Both the position numbers and the translations under genes were made by a program. Positions 10,710 through 20,471 of a DNA stretch of 64,000 bases are shown here, piece after piece; the first letter of the stretch is position 1, and the number at the start of each line of letters is the position of its first letter. Source of the DNA: Endozoicomonas sp. OPT23 (GTDB lineage Bacteria; Pseudomonadota; Gammaproteobacteria; Pseudomonadales; Endozoicomonadaceae); assembly GCF_009653635.1 (NCBI RefSeq), contig NZ_PPFD01000003.1:514955-578954 (forward strand), in the 5' to 3' direction. The notes below the pieces were generated by a model. That model worked only from the letters and a program-made list of their open reading frames with translations, did no database searches and was not told where the DNA came from.

Positions 10710-10721
10710 CGTTTAATCCCC

Positions 10722-11360
10722 TCAGGCGCGTGCTTTGACTGCAGCTTTAACAACAACGTCAGCACCAGTTGCACCAGGTACTGCGCCTTTTACCAGCAGC
10801 AGGTTACGTTCAGCATCAACGCGAACAATTTCCAGGGACTGAACAGTCACTTTCTCAGCACCCATATGTCCAGCCATCTTCTTACCCTTGAAGACACGAC
10901 CTGGGGTCTGACATTGACCGATGGAACCAGGAGCACGGTGAGACAGAGAGTTACCATGTGTCGCATCTTGCATGGAAAAGTTCCAGCGCTTAACGCCACC
11001 CTGGAAACCTTTACCTTTAGATTGACCAGTAACGTCAACTGACTGACCTTGCTCGAACAGGTCAACTCCGATCAACTGACCCAGCTCGTAAGAGGCAGAA
11101 TCGTCAACACGGAATTCCCAAAGACCACGACCGGCTTCAACCTTTGCTTTAGCAAAGTGACCAGCTTCCGGCTTACGAACACGGTTTGCTTTCTTAGCAC
11201 CGGTAGTCACCTGAACTGCGCTGTAACCGTCAACATCCAGGTTTTTAACCTGAGTGACACGGTTAGGATCAACTTCAATTACAGTGACTGGTACAGAAGC
11301 ACCGTCTTCTGTGAAGATGCGGGTCATACCGCACTTCTTTCCGACTAATCCAATAGTCAT
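10722..11360 (-). CDS. rplC: 50S ribosomal protein L3
   Basis: 212 residues from the ATG giving [17 protein letters not shown]3 binds near the 3' end of 23S rRNA and the peptidyl transferase centre. The signature [20 protein letters not shown] is present; the glutamine in it is the residue methylated by PrmB in other species. A purine-rich ribosome binding site (AGAGG) lies upstream. A TTG two codons earlier is in frame but less likely to be used. Confidence 0.97.
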   Translation of the reverse strand: MTIGLVGKKCGMTRIFTEDGASVPVTVIEVDPNRVTQVKNLDVDGYSAVQVTTGAKKANRVRKPEAGHFAKAKVEAGRGLWEFRVDDSASYELGQLIGVDLFEQGQSVDVTGQSKGKGFQGGVKRWNFSMQDATHGNSLSHRAPGSIGQCQTPGRVFKGKKMAGHMGAEKVTVQSLEIVRVDAERNLLLVKGAVPGATGADVVVKAAVKARA

Positions 11361-11462
11361 TTTCAACCTCTCTCGTGTACGGGGCTTTCACCCACTATGG
11401 CCGCTCATTCCAGAGCGTTACACAAAAGTAATGTGCACACTGAATGGCCGCCCGGGCCGCTA

Positions 11463-11777
11463 TTAACCGAGACTGATTTGCACTTCGACGCCAGCTGCCA
11501 AATCCAGCTTCATCAGTGCATCAACGGTTTTTTCGGTGGGCTCGATAATATCGAGAAGACGCTTATGAGTACGGATTTCATACTGATCACGTGCATCTTT
11601 GTTCACGTGAGGAGAAACCAGAATCGTAAAACGTTCTTTTCGGGTTGGCAGAGGGATAGGACCACGCACTTGAGCACCAGTACGCTTCGCAGTATCTACG
11701 ATTTCCTGCGTGGACTGATCGATCAGGCGATGGTCAAAAGCCTTCAGGCGAATGCGAATTTGCTGAGCTTGACTCAT
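11463..11777 (-). CDS. rpsJ: 30S ribosomal protein S10
   Basis: 104 residues. S10 is in the 30S head and, as NusE, also joins the NusB antitermination complex. The signature [20 protein letters not shown] is present. It opens the S10 operon, about 60 bases downstream of a near-consensus sigma-70 promoter, and is separated from rplC by 102 bases. Confidence 0.98.
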   Translation of the reverse strand: MSQAQQIRIRLKAFDHRLIDQSTQEIVDTAKRTGAQVRGPIPLPTRKERFTILVSPHVNKDARDQYEIRTHKRLLDIIEPTEKTVDALMKLDLAAGVEVQISLG

Positions 11778-11846
11778 CTTGTTGTAACCATATCTGTAAA
11801 GAACTAAGTCCGGCGATCAATGTCACCCAGACAAAAAGGACGCGGC

Positions 11847-11875
11847 ATTCTACTAAGCACAAAACTTAATGTCAA
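11847..11875 (-). promoter_or_regulatory. sigma-70 promoter of the S10 operon
   Basis: On the minus strand a perfect -35 (TTGACA, 11870-11875) is separated by 17 bases from a good -10 (TAGAAT, 11847-11852). A GC-rich discriminator (GCCGCG) follows, typical of growth-rate-controlled promoters. Transcription would start near 11840, giving a leader of about 60 bases before rpsJ. The remaining upstream bases (about 11880-12197) are AT-rich and show no gene. Confidence 0.85.
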
Positions 11876-12197
11876 CACAAGTGCTAGACGAGAGCTGGCT
11901 TCAGCACCGCACGCAAATCTGAGGCATAACTATAGCCTCAAACACAACTTATCGAGATAAGGAAAACTGCTTGAATGATTCGGATTAATTCCGACCATCA
12001 AGATTTTCCACGCAATCACTGATCAAAATTGAAGCAGTTATTCGCACCCACTCAGAAAAAAGCTGCAGTACTATAGCACCATTCCTTCGCGAAACTCACC
12101 CAGTTTCTTCAAACCTTTTAAAACTCGTTTTTTTCTTCAGAAAAACGAACCCTGATCTTCAGAAAAGAAAACTATAGTTCCGGCTATTCATAAACGA

Positions 12198-12226
12198 AAA
12201 AACCCCGGGCTTGCCCGGGGTTTTTA
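12198..12226. terminator. Intrinsic terminator after tuf
   Basis: A GC-perfect stem (CCCCGGGC/GCCCGGGG, 12203-12220) is flanked by A and T runs on both sides, so it can work in either direction. It lies 32 bases beyond the tuf stop and separates the str genes from the S10 promoter region. Confidence 0.93.
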
Positions 12227-12257
12227 TAGGGTGACTTAGATCAGTCGTGATTCAGAA

Positions 12258-13481
12258 TCACTCGATGATCTTAGCAACAACGCCAGCACCTACAGTACGA
12301 CCACCTTCGCGGATAGCGAAGCGCAGGCCGTCTTCCATTGCTACTGGAGCAATCAGAGTAGCTACGAAGTTGATGTTGTCGCCCGGCATTACCATCTCAA
12401 CGCCTTCCTGCAGCTCTACAGCACCAGTTACGTCAGTGGTACGGAAGTAGAACTGTGGACGATAGCCCTTGAAGAAAGGAGTGTGACGACCGCCTTCATC
12501 TTTAGACAGGATGTACACTTCAGCTTCGAAGGTAGTGTGAGGAGTAACAGTACCCGGCTTAACCAGACACTGACCACGCTCAACGTCTTCACGCTTGGTA
12601 CCACGCAGCAGCGCACCAACGTTCTCGCCTGCACGACCTTCGTCAAGCAGCTTACGGAACATTTCAACACCGGTAACAGTAGTCTTAACGGTCTCTTTGA
12701 TACCGATAATTTCTACTTCTTCACCAACGTTAACGATACCACGCTCAACACGACCAGTTACAACAGTACCACGGCCAGCGATGGAGAATACGTCCTCGAT
12801 AGGCATCAGGAACGGCTGATCAATAGCACGCTCTGGCTCTGGAATGTAAGTATCCAGAGTCTCAACCAGCTTCTTAACAGCAGATGTACCCAGTTCGTTG
12901 TCGTCTTGACCGTTCAGAGCCATCAGAGCGGAACCAGCGATGATTGGAGTATCGTCGCCTGGGAAGTCGTAAGTATCGAGCAGCTCACGCAGCTCCATCT
13001 CAACCAGCTCCAGCATCTCAGCGTATTCTTCAGAATCAACGCCGCCGCAATCTTCAGCCAGCAGGTCAGCTTTGTTCAGGAATACTACGATCTTTGGAAC
13101 ACCAACCTGACGGGACAGCAGGATGTGCTCACGTGTCTGAGGCATAGGGCCGTCAGTCGCGCCACATACCAGAATAGCGCCGTCCATCTGAGCAGCACCG
13201 GTGATCATGTTCTTAACGTAGTCAGCGTGTCCTGGGCAGTCAACGTGCGCGTAGTGACGCTCTTTGGAATCGTACTCTACGTGTGCAGTAGAGATAGTGA
13301 TACCACGCTCACGTTCTTCAGGAGCGTTATCGATCTGATCGAACGCCTTCATTTCGCCACCGAAAACTTCAGCACAAACGCGAGTCAGTGCAGCAGTCAG
13401 GGTAGTTTTACCGTGGTCAACGTGACCAATGGTGCCGACGTTAACGTGCGGCTTAGTACGTTCGAATTTTTCCTTAGCCAT
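12258..13481 (-). CDS. tuf: Translation elongation factor Tu
   Basis: 407 residues. EF-Tu is a GTPase that delivers aminoacyl-tRNA to the ribosome. G1 is [11 protein letters not shown]3 is [10 protein letters not shown]4 is NKAD and G5 is GSAL; domains II and III follow to a normal C-terminus. It is slightly longer than the E. coli protein because of a small insertion just after the NKAD motif ([16 protein letters not shown]). It is the only tuf copy in the window. A promoter-like sequence lies in the 152-base gap to fusA and a strong terminator follows. Confidence 0.98.
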   Translation of the reverse strand: MAKEKFERTKPHVNVGTIGHVDHGKTTLTAALTRVCAEVFGGEMKAFDQIDNAPEERERGITISTAHVEYDSKERHYAHVDCPGHADYVKNMITGAAQMDGAILVCGATDGPMPQTREHILLSRQVGVPKIVVFLNKADLLAEDCGGVDSEEYAEMLELVEMELRELLDTYDFPGDDTPIIAGSALMALNGQDDNELGTSAVKKLVETLDTYIPEPERAIDQPFLMPIEDVFSIAGRGTVVTGRVERGIVNVGEEVEIIGIKETVKTTVTGVEMFRKLLDEGRAGENVGALLRGTKREDVERGQCLVKPGTVTPHTTFEAEVYILSKDEGGRHTPFFKGYRPQFYFRTTDVTGAVELQEGVEMVMPGDNINFVATLIAPVAMEDGLRFAIREGGRTVGAGVVAKIIE

Positions 13482-13532
13482 TTCTCTAGACCTTTAATAT
13501 CAATGGTTTCGGGGTAGTGATACCGACGCAGC

Positions 13533-13562
13533 ATTCTAACAGCGCAGTCAGCCGGTTTGAAA
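13533..13562 (-). promoter_or_regulatory. Putative tuf promoter
   Basis: Between fusA and tuf the minus strand has a -10 TAGAAT (13533-13538) with a poor -35 (TTCAAA at 17 bases or TTTCAA at 18). The -10 and the GC-rich discriminator closely resemble those of the S10 promoter (TAGAATGC, then GCG). This would give tuf transcription independent of the str operon. The weak -35 keeps confidence moderate. Confidence 0.5.
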
Positions 13563-13633
13563 CTTTTTGCTCGTAAAATAGCAAAAGTTTTCATCAACCG
13601 CAGATGCTAACTCCTAGAAAGCTGGCACACGTA

Positions 13634-15736
13634 TTAACCCTGGTAATTAATAACCGCTTCAGCAATGCTGGCGGGCGCTTCGGCATACTCATTGAATTCC
13701 ATAGAGTATGTTGCACGCCCCTGAGTTGCTGAACGCAGATCGGTGGCGTAGCCGAACATTTCACCCAGCGGTACCTGAGCGTCAATTGTTTTGCCAGAAG
13801 GTGTATCTTCCATGCCCTGAACAATACCGCGACGACGATTCAAATCGCCCATAACGTCACCCATGTAGTCTTCCGGCGTTACCACCTCAACTTTCATCAC
13901 AGGCTCCATTACCACAGGATTAGCCTCTGGCGCGTACTTCTTCAAAGCTTGAGACGCTGCGATTTTAAACGCCATTTCGTTGGAGTCAACATCATGGAAA
14001 GATCCATCGTACAGACGAGCCTTCAGGCCTAATAACGGGTAGCCAGCGACCACACCATTCATCATCTGTTCTTCAACACCTTTCTGGATAGCAGGGATGT
14101 ATTCCTTCGGAATAGCACCACCAACGATCTCGTTAATAAACTCGAGACCCTCTTCACCATCCTCAGCAGGAGCAAACTCAATAACTACGTGACCATACTG
14201 ACCACGACCACCCGACTGCTTGGCAAACTTGTGGTTGGCAACAACCGTACCTTTCAGCTTTTCACGATAAGACACTTGTGGCTTACCGATATTAGCCTCA
14301 ACGCTAAACTCGCGACGCATGCGGTCAACAAGAATATCGAGGTGCAGCTCACCCATACCGGAAATAATGGTTTGACCCGTTTCTTCATCGGTATGAACAC
14401 GAAAGGATGGATCTTCCTGAGCAAGCTTGCCCAGTGCAACACCCATCTTTTCCTGATCAGCCTTGGTTCTTGGCTCAACCGCAACCGAGATTACCGGCTC
14501 CGGAAACTCCATACGCTCAAGCGTGATAACGCTACCAGGTGCACACAAGGTGTCGCCTGTTGTAACGTCTTTCATACCAATCAGGGCAACAATGTCACCC
14601 GCCAGGCACTCTTTCAGCTCTTCACGATTATTGGAGTGCATCTGAACCATACGACCAACACGCTCACGTTTCCCTTTTACAGGATTGTAAACACTGTCGC
14701 CTGAATTCAGAGTACCGGAATAGCTCCGCACGAAGGTAAGCGTACCTACGAACGGATCGGTAGCAATCTTGAATGCCAGAGCAGAGAAAGGCGCGTCATC
14801 ATCAGCTTCACGAGTCTCAACGGTCTCGGCAGCGTCGTCCAGAACACCTTCAATTGCTTTAACTTCTTTCGGAGAAGGCATGTATTCAACAACAGCATCC
14901 AGTACCGCCTGAACACCTTTGTTCTTGAATGCAGAACCACCGAAGACAGGGATGACTTCATTCGCCAGCGTACGGGCGCGAATACCAGCCTTGATTTCTT
15001 CTTCGGTCAGATCACCTTCTTCCAGGTATTTATTCATCAACTCATCAGTAGCTTCTGCTGCACACTCAACCATGTATTCATGCATTTCTGCACACTCATC
15101 GGCCATGTCCGCAGGAATCTCTTCGTAGCTGAAGGTCATACCCTGATCTGCTTCATTCCAGATGATCGCTTTCATCTTGACGAGGTCGACTACACCCTTG
15201 AACTCGTCTTCAGAACCGATGGTCATCTGCATTGGGACAGCGTTAGCACCCAGACGGTCACGCAACTGGTCAACCACCATCTGGTAGTCAGCACCGGTAC
15301 GGTCCATCTTGTTAACGAACACCATACGAGGAACCTCGTACTTGTCCGCCTGACGCCAAACTGTCTCCGTCTGTGGCTGAACACCTGATGAGCCACACAG
15401 TACAACAACTGCACCGTCCAGCACACGCAGTGAACGTTCAACCTCGATCGTAAAGTCAACGTGCCCAGGAGTATCGATGATATTTACGCGGTGCTCATCA
15501 AACTGAGCATCCATTCCGCGCCAGAAACAGGTAGTTGCAGCGGAGGTAATAGTGATACCACGCTCCTGCTCCTGCTCCATCCAATCCATGGTAGCTGCAC
15601 CATCGTGCACCTCACCAATTTTGTGGCTCAGACCGGTGTAAAAAAGTACACGCTCTGTTGTCGTTGTCTTACCCGCGTCAACATGAGCACAAATGCCAAT
15701 GTTACGATAGCGGTTAATCGGGGTCTTACGCGCCAC
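13634..15736 (-). CDS. fusA: Translation elongation factor G
   Basis: 700 residues, the usual length. EF-G is a GTPase that drives translocation and, with RRF, ribosome recycling. G1 is [16 protein letters not shown]3 DTPGHVDFT and G4 [10 protein letters not shown]; domains II-V follow with [17 protein letters not shown]. It lies 18 bases after rpsG in the str operon. Confidence 0.98.
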   Translation of the reverse strand: MARKTPINRYRNIGICAHVDAGKTTTTERVLFYTGLSHKIGEVHDGAATMDWMEQEQERGITITSAATTCFWRGMDAQFDEHRVNIIDTPGHVDFTIEVERSLRVLDGAVVVLCGSSGVQPQTETVWRQADKYEVPRMVFVNKMDRTGADYQMVVDQLRDRLGANAVPMQMTIGSEDEFKGVVDLVKMKAIIWNEADQGMTFSYEEIPADMADECAEMHEYMVECAAEATDELMNKYLEEGDLTEEEIKAGIRARTLANEVIPVFGGSAFKNKGVQAVLDAVVEYMPSPKEVKAIEGVLDDAAETVETREADDDAPFSALAFKIATDPFVGTLTFVRSYSGTLNSGDSVYNPVKGKRERVGRMVQMHSNNREELKECLAGDIVALIGMKDVTTGDTLCAPGSVITLERMEFPEPVISVAVEPRTKADQEKMGVALGKLAQEDPSFRVHTDEETGQTIISGMGELHLDILVDRMRREFSVEANIGKPQVSYREKLKGTVVANHKFAKQSGGRGQYGHVVIEFAPAEDGEEGLEFINEIVGGAIPKEYIPAIQKGVEEQMMNGVVAGYPLLGLKARLYDGSFHDVDSNEMAFKIAASQALKKYAPEANPVVMEPVMKVEVVTPEDYMGDVMGDLNRRRGIVQGMEDTPSGKTIDAQVPLGEMFGYATDLRSATQGRATYSMEFNEYAEAPASIAEAVINYQG

Positions 15737-15754
15737 GACTTAATCCTCTGGTAC

Positions 15755-16270
<516 letters not shown>

Positions 16271-16420
16271 CTATGAGAAGCAACCCGGCCTTACTCTTAT
16301 CAACCTATTGATTGAATTCTGTGAGCGTTACCCTATAAGCCTGAAAAATCATTAACTTATAGCACTCTAAATAATTTCCGGCGCTAATAAATCACACCGG
16401 CAAAGCGACTAATTCCTGAA

Positions 16421-16795
16421 TCAGGACTTAGGACGCTTGGTACCGTACTTGGAACGGCCCTGCTTACGATCGTTAACACCCTGGGTGTCCAAGCTACCAC
16501 GTACTGTGTGATAACGAACACCTGGCAAATCCTTTACACGGCCGCCACGGATCAGAACAACGGAGTGTTCCTGCAGGTTGTGACCTTCACCACCGATGTA
16601 GGAAGTCACTTCGAAGCCGTTAGTCAAACGCACACGACATACTTTACGCAGCGCGGAGTTTGGCTTCTTAGGGGTAGTGGTGTACACACGTGTGCAAACA
16701 CCGCGACGCTGTGGGCAAGCCTGCAGCGCTGGAACGTCAGTTTTCTTGACTTTGCGCTTGCGAGGTTTGCGAACCAGCTGGTTAATTGTTGCCAT
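16421..16795 (-). CDS. rpsL: 30S ribosomal protein S12
   Basis: 124 residues. S12 lies at the decoding centre. Lys43 (in [12 protein letters not shown]), Lys88 and Pro91 (in [11 protein letters not shown]), the positions of common streptomycin-resistance changes, are all wild type, so ribosomal streptomycin sensitivity is predicted. It heads the str operon, 195 bases before rpsG, with its own promoter and a leader hairpin upstream. Confidence 0.98.
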   Translation of the reverse strand: MATINQLVRKPRKRKVKKTDVPALQACPQRRGVCTRVYTTTPKKPNSALRKVCRVRLTNGFEVTSYIGGEGHNLQEHSVVLIRGGRVKDLPGVRYHTVRGSLDTQGVNDRKQGRSKYGTKRPKS

Positions 16796-16883
16796 TCAGC
16801 GAACTCCAGTCGTTTCTAAGTTAACAGGACTATCGCACCAGAGGATTGCTACGATGTTGTCCTGGCATATTTTGCGTAACGGG

Positions 16884-16907
16884 AAAAAGCCGACAAAATG
16901 CCGGCTT
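16884..16907 (-). promoter_or_regulatory. Attenuator-like hairpin in the rpsL leader
   Basis: The minus-strand leader can form AAGCCG/CGGCTT (arms 16902-16907 and 16887-16892) around a 9-base loop, followed at once by three further T residues. It lies about 45 bases downstream of the predicted str promoter start and about 90 bases before rpsL, so it would act on str transcription. It could be an attenuator or a site for antitermination; no leader peptide is obvious. Confidence 0.5.
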
Positions 16908-16955
16908 CTCACCCCCCTAAACCAACTTGATTCAAGGGCAAAATAAAGCGCCGAA

Positions 16956-16984
16956 ATTTTACGGAATTGAATTGTCAAGGTCAA
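16956..16984 (-). promoter_or_regulatory. sigma-70 promoter of the str operon
   Basis: The minus strand has TTGACC (16979-16984), a 17-base spacer and TAAAAT (16956-16961), with a GC-containing discriminator. It lies 160 bases upstream of rpsL. A second TTGACA starts six bases after the first but is badly spaced for this -10. The rest of 16985-17184 is a divergent intergenic region with no gene seen. Confidence 0.75.
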
Positions 16985-17184
16985 GCATCATGATACGAAA
17001 GACTTAATTGACCAGTGGCAAGTTAAGATTCTTTCATGAAAAGCTACTGACTATTTTTACCTAATCGGTAGACTTTAGAACCTGACAGGAACTCAATTTT
17101 AATCGATTTATAGGTTCAGGATTCATGACGGACGACTTGTTTATACTGATATAGATAGGGACATACCATCAGGGAAGAACTTCC

Positions 17185-18174
17185 ATGGCAATTCAAGGCG
17201 TTAGCTCTGCCTTTCACAGATTTAAGACCCACGTTATTCAACCTGTCCTTGGACGCTTTTCGAGCCGCACAGTCGCTCAAACAAAACCGAGCCCATCTGC
17301 TTCAGTAAAACAGGCTCCACAACCAGAAAACCTCCCTGACACTTCAATAGCGAAGCGGAAAGTTGCCACACAACCCAAAACTCGCTCAATCCTTAAAACA
17401 GCAGCCATTCCGGAATCCGAAAAGAGACACATCGAGCTGCAAAAAAAACCTGAATCTCTGGGCAGTATGCAGGCGAAGAAATACACTCTTCGCAATCATG
17501 AACAGGCTTTCCTACATGGACTCCTTTCCAATACACGCCCCGGACGGGTTCGACAATTTATTTACAAGCTCCATCTGAGCGCACCGTCACACCCAAAGAA
17601 AGAAGTCACTGAATTCAAAGCCTACCTTAAAGAGAGCGCTACCAGCATTCAGCAACTGGATGAGATACGCGATTTCCTTAAAGGCGAGAAGCTTGCTGAC
17701 TGCCAGATAAATAGAGCTATGAAAGTACACAGGCAAGGGCTTGTTGCGACAAGATGCGCAGAAGTTATTGTTGAGTCTCATCTTGCGCACGAAAGCAGCT
17801 CTGGTGAAGAGCTGAAGGAAAGGCTTAGTGTACTGCTCGATAACCCCGGCAATATTGCCAGTAAATTACGATCAAAGAACCTCTATCTTGCTTTAGCTTC
17901 TGATGTTGGGCTGGACTATCGAACCACTCCGCTGAAAGCAATTGTTACTGCGCTTGAAATTGGCAAAGCAAACACCTTGTACTCTTCGGTCGCTACTCAA
18001 CTTCAAAAATATGCATCTGATTTTTCTGAAGACCCCGAGGCAGCTCAGGATATTATTGATACACAAGGCCAGTTTGATTTTACAGGTTCTGATCTTGTAA
18101 AAAATGACTGGTCTGTCATCAATGGTAGAACCAACGGCGATCAGCCAAGAACTAATTTTGATGACTGGAAGTAA
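17185..18174 (+). CDS. Unknown protein, candidate cytoplasmic-type effector
   Basis: 329 residues; I recognise no family. There is no signal peptide or membrane segment. Residues 1 to about 95 are rich in Ser, Pro, Lys and Gln and look disordered. Residues from about 105 to 290 are predicted mainly helical (for example around AFLHGLLSNTRPGRVRQFIY and EELKERLSVLLDNPGN). The C-terminus is again polar (TNGDQPRTNFDDWK). It starts at an ATG preceded by GGGAAG. It is transcribed opposite to the flanking str and rpo operons. A disordered N-terminus plus helical body is common in secreted effectors, but this is only an inference. Confidence 0.75.
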   Translation: MAIQGVSSAFHRFKTHVIQPVLGRFSSRTVAQTKPSPSASVKQAPQPENLPDTSIAKRKVATQPKTRSILKTAAIPESEKRHIELQKKPESLGSMQAKKYTLRNHEQAFLHGLLSNTRPGRVRQFIYKLHLSAPSHPKKEVTEFKAYLKESATSIQQLDEIRDFLKGEKLADCQINRAMKVHRQGLVATRCAEVIVESHLAHESSSGEELKERLSVLLDNPGNIASKLRSKNLYLALASDVGLDYRTTPLKAIVTALEIGKANTLYSSVATQLQKYASDFSEDPEAAQDIIDTQGQFDFTGSDLVKNDWSVINGRTNGDQPRTNFDDWK

Positions 18175-18294
18175 TCGCTACCTCCACAACCATTCAACCA
18201 TATACCCTTCTCTTTATTGATTCGTCTGGATTCATCCTCTGGCCTGCTATGTTACAGTTTCCCGATCATTCACAGCTTTATAAATATCAGGCTT

Positions 18295-19305
18295 ATGAAA
18301 CGCGAACTGGCGATTGAGTTTTCCCGTGTTACCGAAGTAGCCGCCCTTGCTGGCTACAAGTGGCTTGGCCGTGGCGACAAAAATGCTGCCGACGGCGCAG
18401 CCGTTGAAGCCATGCGAACCATGCTTAACAAGGTCGAAATGGCCGGTGAAATCGTTATCGGTGAAGGCGAAATAGATGAAGCCCCCATGCTTTACATTGG
18501 TGAGAAGGTCGGCAAAGGCACTGGCGAAAGCGTAGACATCGCTGTCGACCCTATCGAAGGCACACGCATGACCGCCATGGGTCAGAACAATGCTGTAGCC
18601 GTATTGGCCGCTGGCGAGAAAGGCAGCTTTCTGAAAGCGCCTGATATGTATATGGAAAAGCTGGTTGCAGGTCCGGGCGCAAAAGGGGCTATCAACCTTG
18701 ACCTGGGTCTTCGTGAAAACATTGAGAATGTTGCCAAAGCTCTGCACAAGCCTCTCGAAAGCCTGACCGTTATCACACTGGCCAAACCAAGACACGACAG
18801 TACCATCGCCATGATGCAGGAAATGGGCGTTAAGGTTTTTGCTATTCCTGATGGTGACGTTGCAGCCTCTATCCTGTGCTGCATGCCAGACAGTGAAGTC
18901 GACATGATGTATTGCGTAGGCGGAGCACCAGAAGGCGTTATTTCTGCCGCCGTTATTCGCGCACTGGGTGGCGATATGCAAGGCCGTCTACTTACTCGAG
19001 ACCAGGCAAAAGGTGACAGCGAAGAAAACAAGGCCGCTGGCGACCTTGAGCGGATTCGATGCAAGGAAATGGGTGTTGAACCAGGAAAACTACTTGAACT
19101 GTCTGATATGGCAAGCTCTGACAATGTTGTTTTTTCTGCTACCGGTCTCACCAAGGGCGACCTCCTGGAAGGCATCAGCCGCAAGGGCAATATTGCAGAG
19201 ACAGAAACTTTGGTAGTTCGTGGCAAATCCCGCACTATTCGCCGCATTAAGTCTATTCACTACCTTGATCGTAAAGACGACGAAATTAAGAAAGTTATTC
19301 TCTGA
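18295..19305 (+). CDS. glpX: Class II fructose-1,6-bisphosphatase
   Basis: 336 residues from the ATG giving MKRELAIEFSRVTEVAALAG, which matches the conserved GlpX start; an in-frame extension of 26 codons upstream has no family support. The enzyme hydrolyses fructose 1,6-bisphosphate to fructose 6-phosphate in gluconeogenesis and needs divalent metal. Metal/substrate motifs GEGEIDEAPML and DPIEGT are intact, as are GGAPEGVISAAVIRALGGDM and the region near the C-terminus. The gene is on the plus strand in the interruption between rpoC and rpsL. Confidence 0.96.
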   Translation: MKRELAIEFSRVTEVAALAGYKWLGRGDKNAADGAAVEAMRTMLNKVEMAGEIVIGEGEIDEAPMLYIGEKVGKGTGESVDIAVDPIEGTRMTAMGQNNAVAVLAAGEKGSFLKAPDMYMEKLVAGPGAKGAINLDLGLRENIENVAKALHKPLESLTVITLAKPRHDSTIAMMQEMGVKVFAIPDGDVAASILCCMPDSEVDMMYCVGGAPEGVISAAVIRALGGDMQGRLLTRDQAKGDSEENKAAGDLERIRCKEMGVEPGKLLELSDMASSDNVVFSATGLTKGDLLEGISRKGNIAETETLVVRGKSRTIRRIKSIHYLDRKDDEIKKVIL

Positions 19306-19347
19306 CTATTGCTGAGCATTCTGTTGTGCATCGATAAGGAATGAAAC

Positions 19348-19686
19348 ATGCAATTAAGTTGCCACTGTGAAAACGTAAAAATTACAGTAACACCACCCAG
19401 CCAGGTAACCGAGTGCAATTGCTCCATCTGCAGTCGCTATATGAGTCTGTGGGGTTACTACCCTCCAGGCGAACCCAGAATTGAGATCGGAGCTGCAGGC
19501 ATTAGCTCATATTCATGGGGAGACAATGAACTTGATTTTATACGCTGCTCTCATTGTGGCTGCATCACACACTATGAAACCAAACCAGGGCAAACTAACC
19601 CCAAGGTTGCCATAAATTTTGGAATGGAGAGAAAACAGGTCGCTGAAGTACCGGTAAGGTATTTCAATGGTGCTGAATTACTATAG
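19348..19686 (+). CDS. GFA/CENP-V-family zinc-binding protein
   Basis: 112 residues with the zinc-ligand pattern of the glutathione-dependent formaldehyde-activating (Gfa/CENP-V) fold: CHC near residue 5, CNCSIC near 23 and CSHCG near 67. Some family members act on S-hydroxymethyl-glutathione, but many have no known substrate and the family name should not be read as a function here. A good ribosome binding site (AAGGAA) precedes the ATG. It follows glpX by 42 bases and may be cotranscribed. Confidence 0.85.
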   Translation: MQLSCHCENVKITVTPPSQVTECNCSICSRYMSLWGYYPPGEPRIEIGAAGISSYSWGDNELDFIRCSHCGCITHYETKPGQTNPKVAINFGMERKQVAEVPVRYFNGAELL

Positions 19687-19754
19687 ATGTGTAACAAGAC
19701 ACTGTCGGAGACAGTATAATTGCACCCTTTGAATTGGATGAAGTTGTACCAATT

Positions 19755-20024
19755 ATGAGCTGCCATAAAATTGAAGAGCTGCAGGAACTTCTTGCTCCTG
19801 TCTGGAATCGTGAAGCCCACCTGAACCTGGTGGAAATCATCAAGAAGCTTGCTGCCGAAGCAGGACACACAGGTTCACTGGACTCTGTGACCGATGACAT
19901 GCTGATCTACCATCTGAAAATGCGCGATGAAGATACCGGAGCCATGATTCCGGGAATCGCCAAGGATTCAGTTCCGGATTTCAAGAAAGCTATGCTGGAA
20001 GCCCGAGGCATCAAATCTTCCTGA
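19755..20024 (+). CDS. yihD: YihD-family (DUF1040) small protein
   Basis: 89 residues from the second ATG. It aligns along its whole length with the E. coli YihD pattern: EELQELLAPVW, NLVEIIKKLAAEAG, then DDMLIYHLKMRD and a C-terminal LEARGI. YihD is a small cytoplasmic protein of unknown molecular role. The start seven codons upstream (19734) is possible but not supported by a ribosome binding site or by the family length. Confidence 0.85.
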   Translation: MSCHKIEELQELLAPVWNREAHLNLVEIIKKLAAEAGHTGSLDSVTDDMLIYHLKMRDEDTGAMIPGIAKDSVPDFKKAMLEARGIKSS

Positions 20025-20102
20025 GAGTTCTTATTACTCCTGCCTCTTGCTCTTACAGAAATGTAGCGCTAGCGTGAAGATATGATTTCAAAGGATTGAA
20101 AC

Positions 20103-20471
20103 ATGTCTTCGCTCTCCACACTTTTTCTCACTCTTACCATTACTCTTCTGAGCTCTACGCTCCACGCTGGAGAAAAAGAAATCTGGTACCAAAAAGTCTG
20201 GTGTGAGGGAAAAGGTGGCAAAGTTGAACATAAATTAAAAGACGGTCGACGTGTTGACTGCCTGACCAAAAGTTACGCCATTGAAATGGACTTCGCCAGC
20301 AAGTGGCAAGAAGCCATTGGCCAGTCTCTGGATTATGCGATGTTAACGGGGAAAAAAGCCGGCATCGTTCTTATATTGAATAAAGATACCGACATGGCAC
20401 ACTGGCAACGACTAAAGCGCGTGGTTCGCCATTATAAGCTGCCAATAAGAACCTGGCGATTAGGCCCGTAA
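20103..20471 (+). CDS. Small exported protein of unknown function
   Basis: 122 residues with a clear signal peptide (about residues 1-22, hydrophobic core LFLTLTITLL and cleavage after HAG). The mature part has WCEGKGGKVEHKLKDGRRVDCLT, then YAIEMDFASKWQEAIGQSLD and GIVLILNKD. The spacing of acidic and basic residues (a D in RVDCLT, E and D in IEMDFASKW) resembles a minimal PD-(D/E)XK nuclease core, as seen in similar short proteins of marine gammaproteobacteria. Nuclease activity is not established. It is convergent with the tlyA-type gene, with no gap between the stop codons. Confidence 0.8.
   Translation: MSSLSTLFLTLTITLLSSTLHAGEKEIWYQKVWCEGKGGKVEHKLKDGRRVDCLTKSYAIEMDFASKWQEAIGQSLDYAMLTGKKAGIVLILNKDTDMAHWQRLKRVVRHYKLPIRTWRLGP

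Noticed and set aside
18247..18981. Open frame of 244 codons antisense to glpX
   Set aside because: glpX is clearly the real gene; the opposite frame has no recognisable content.
19348..19686. Glutathione-dependent formaldehyde-activating enzyme as a firm function
   Set aside because: The zinc-ligand pattern supports the fold only; most family members have no proven formaldehyde role, and no formaldehyde-oxidation genes are adjacent.
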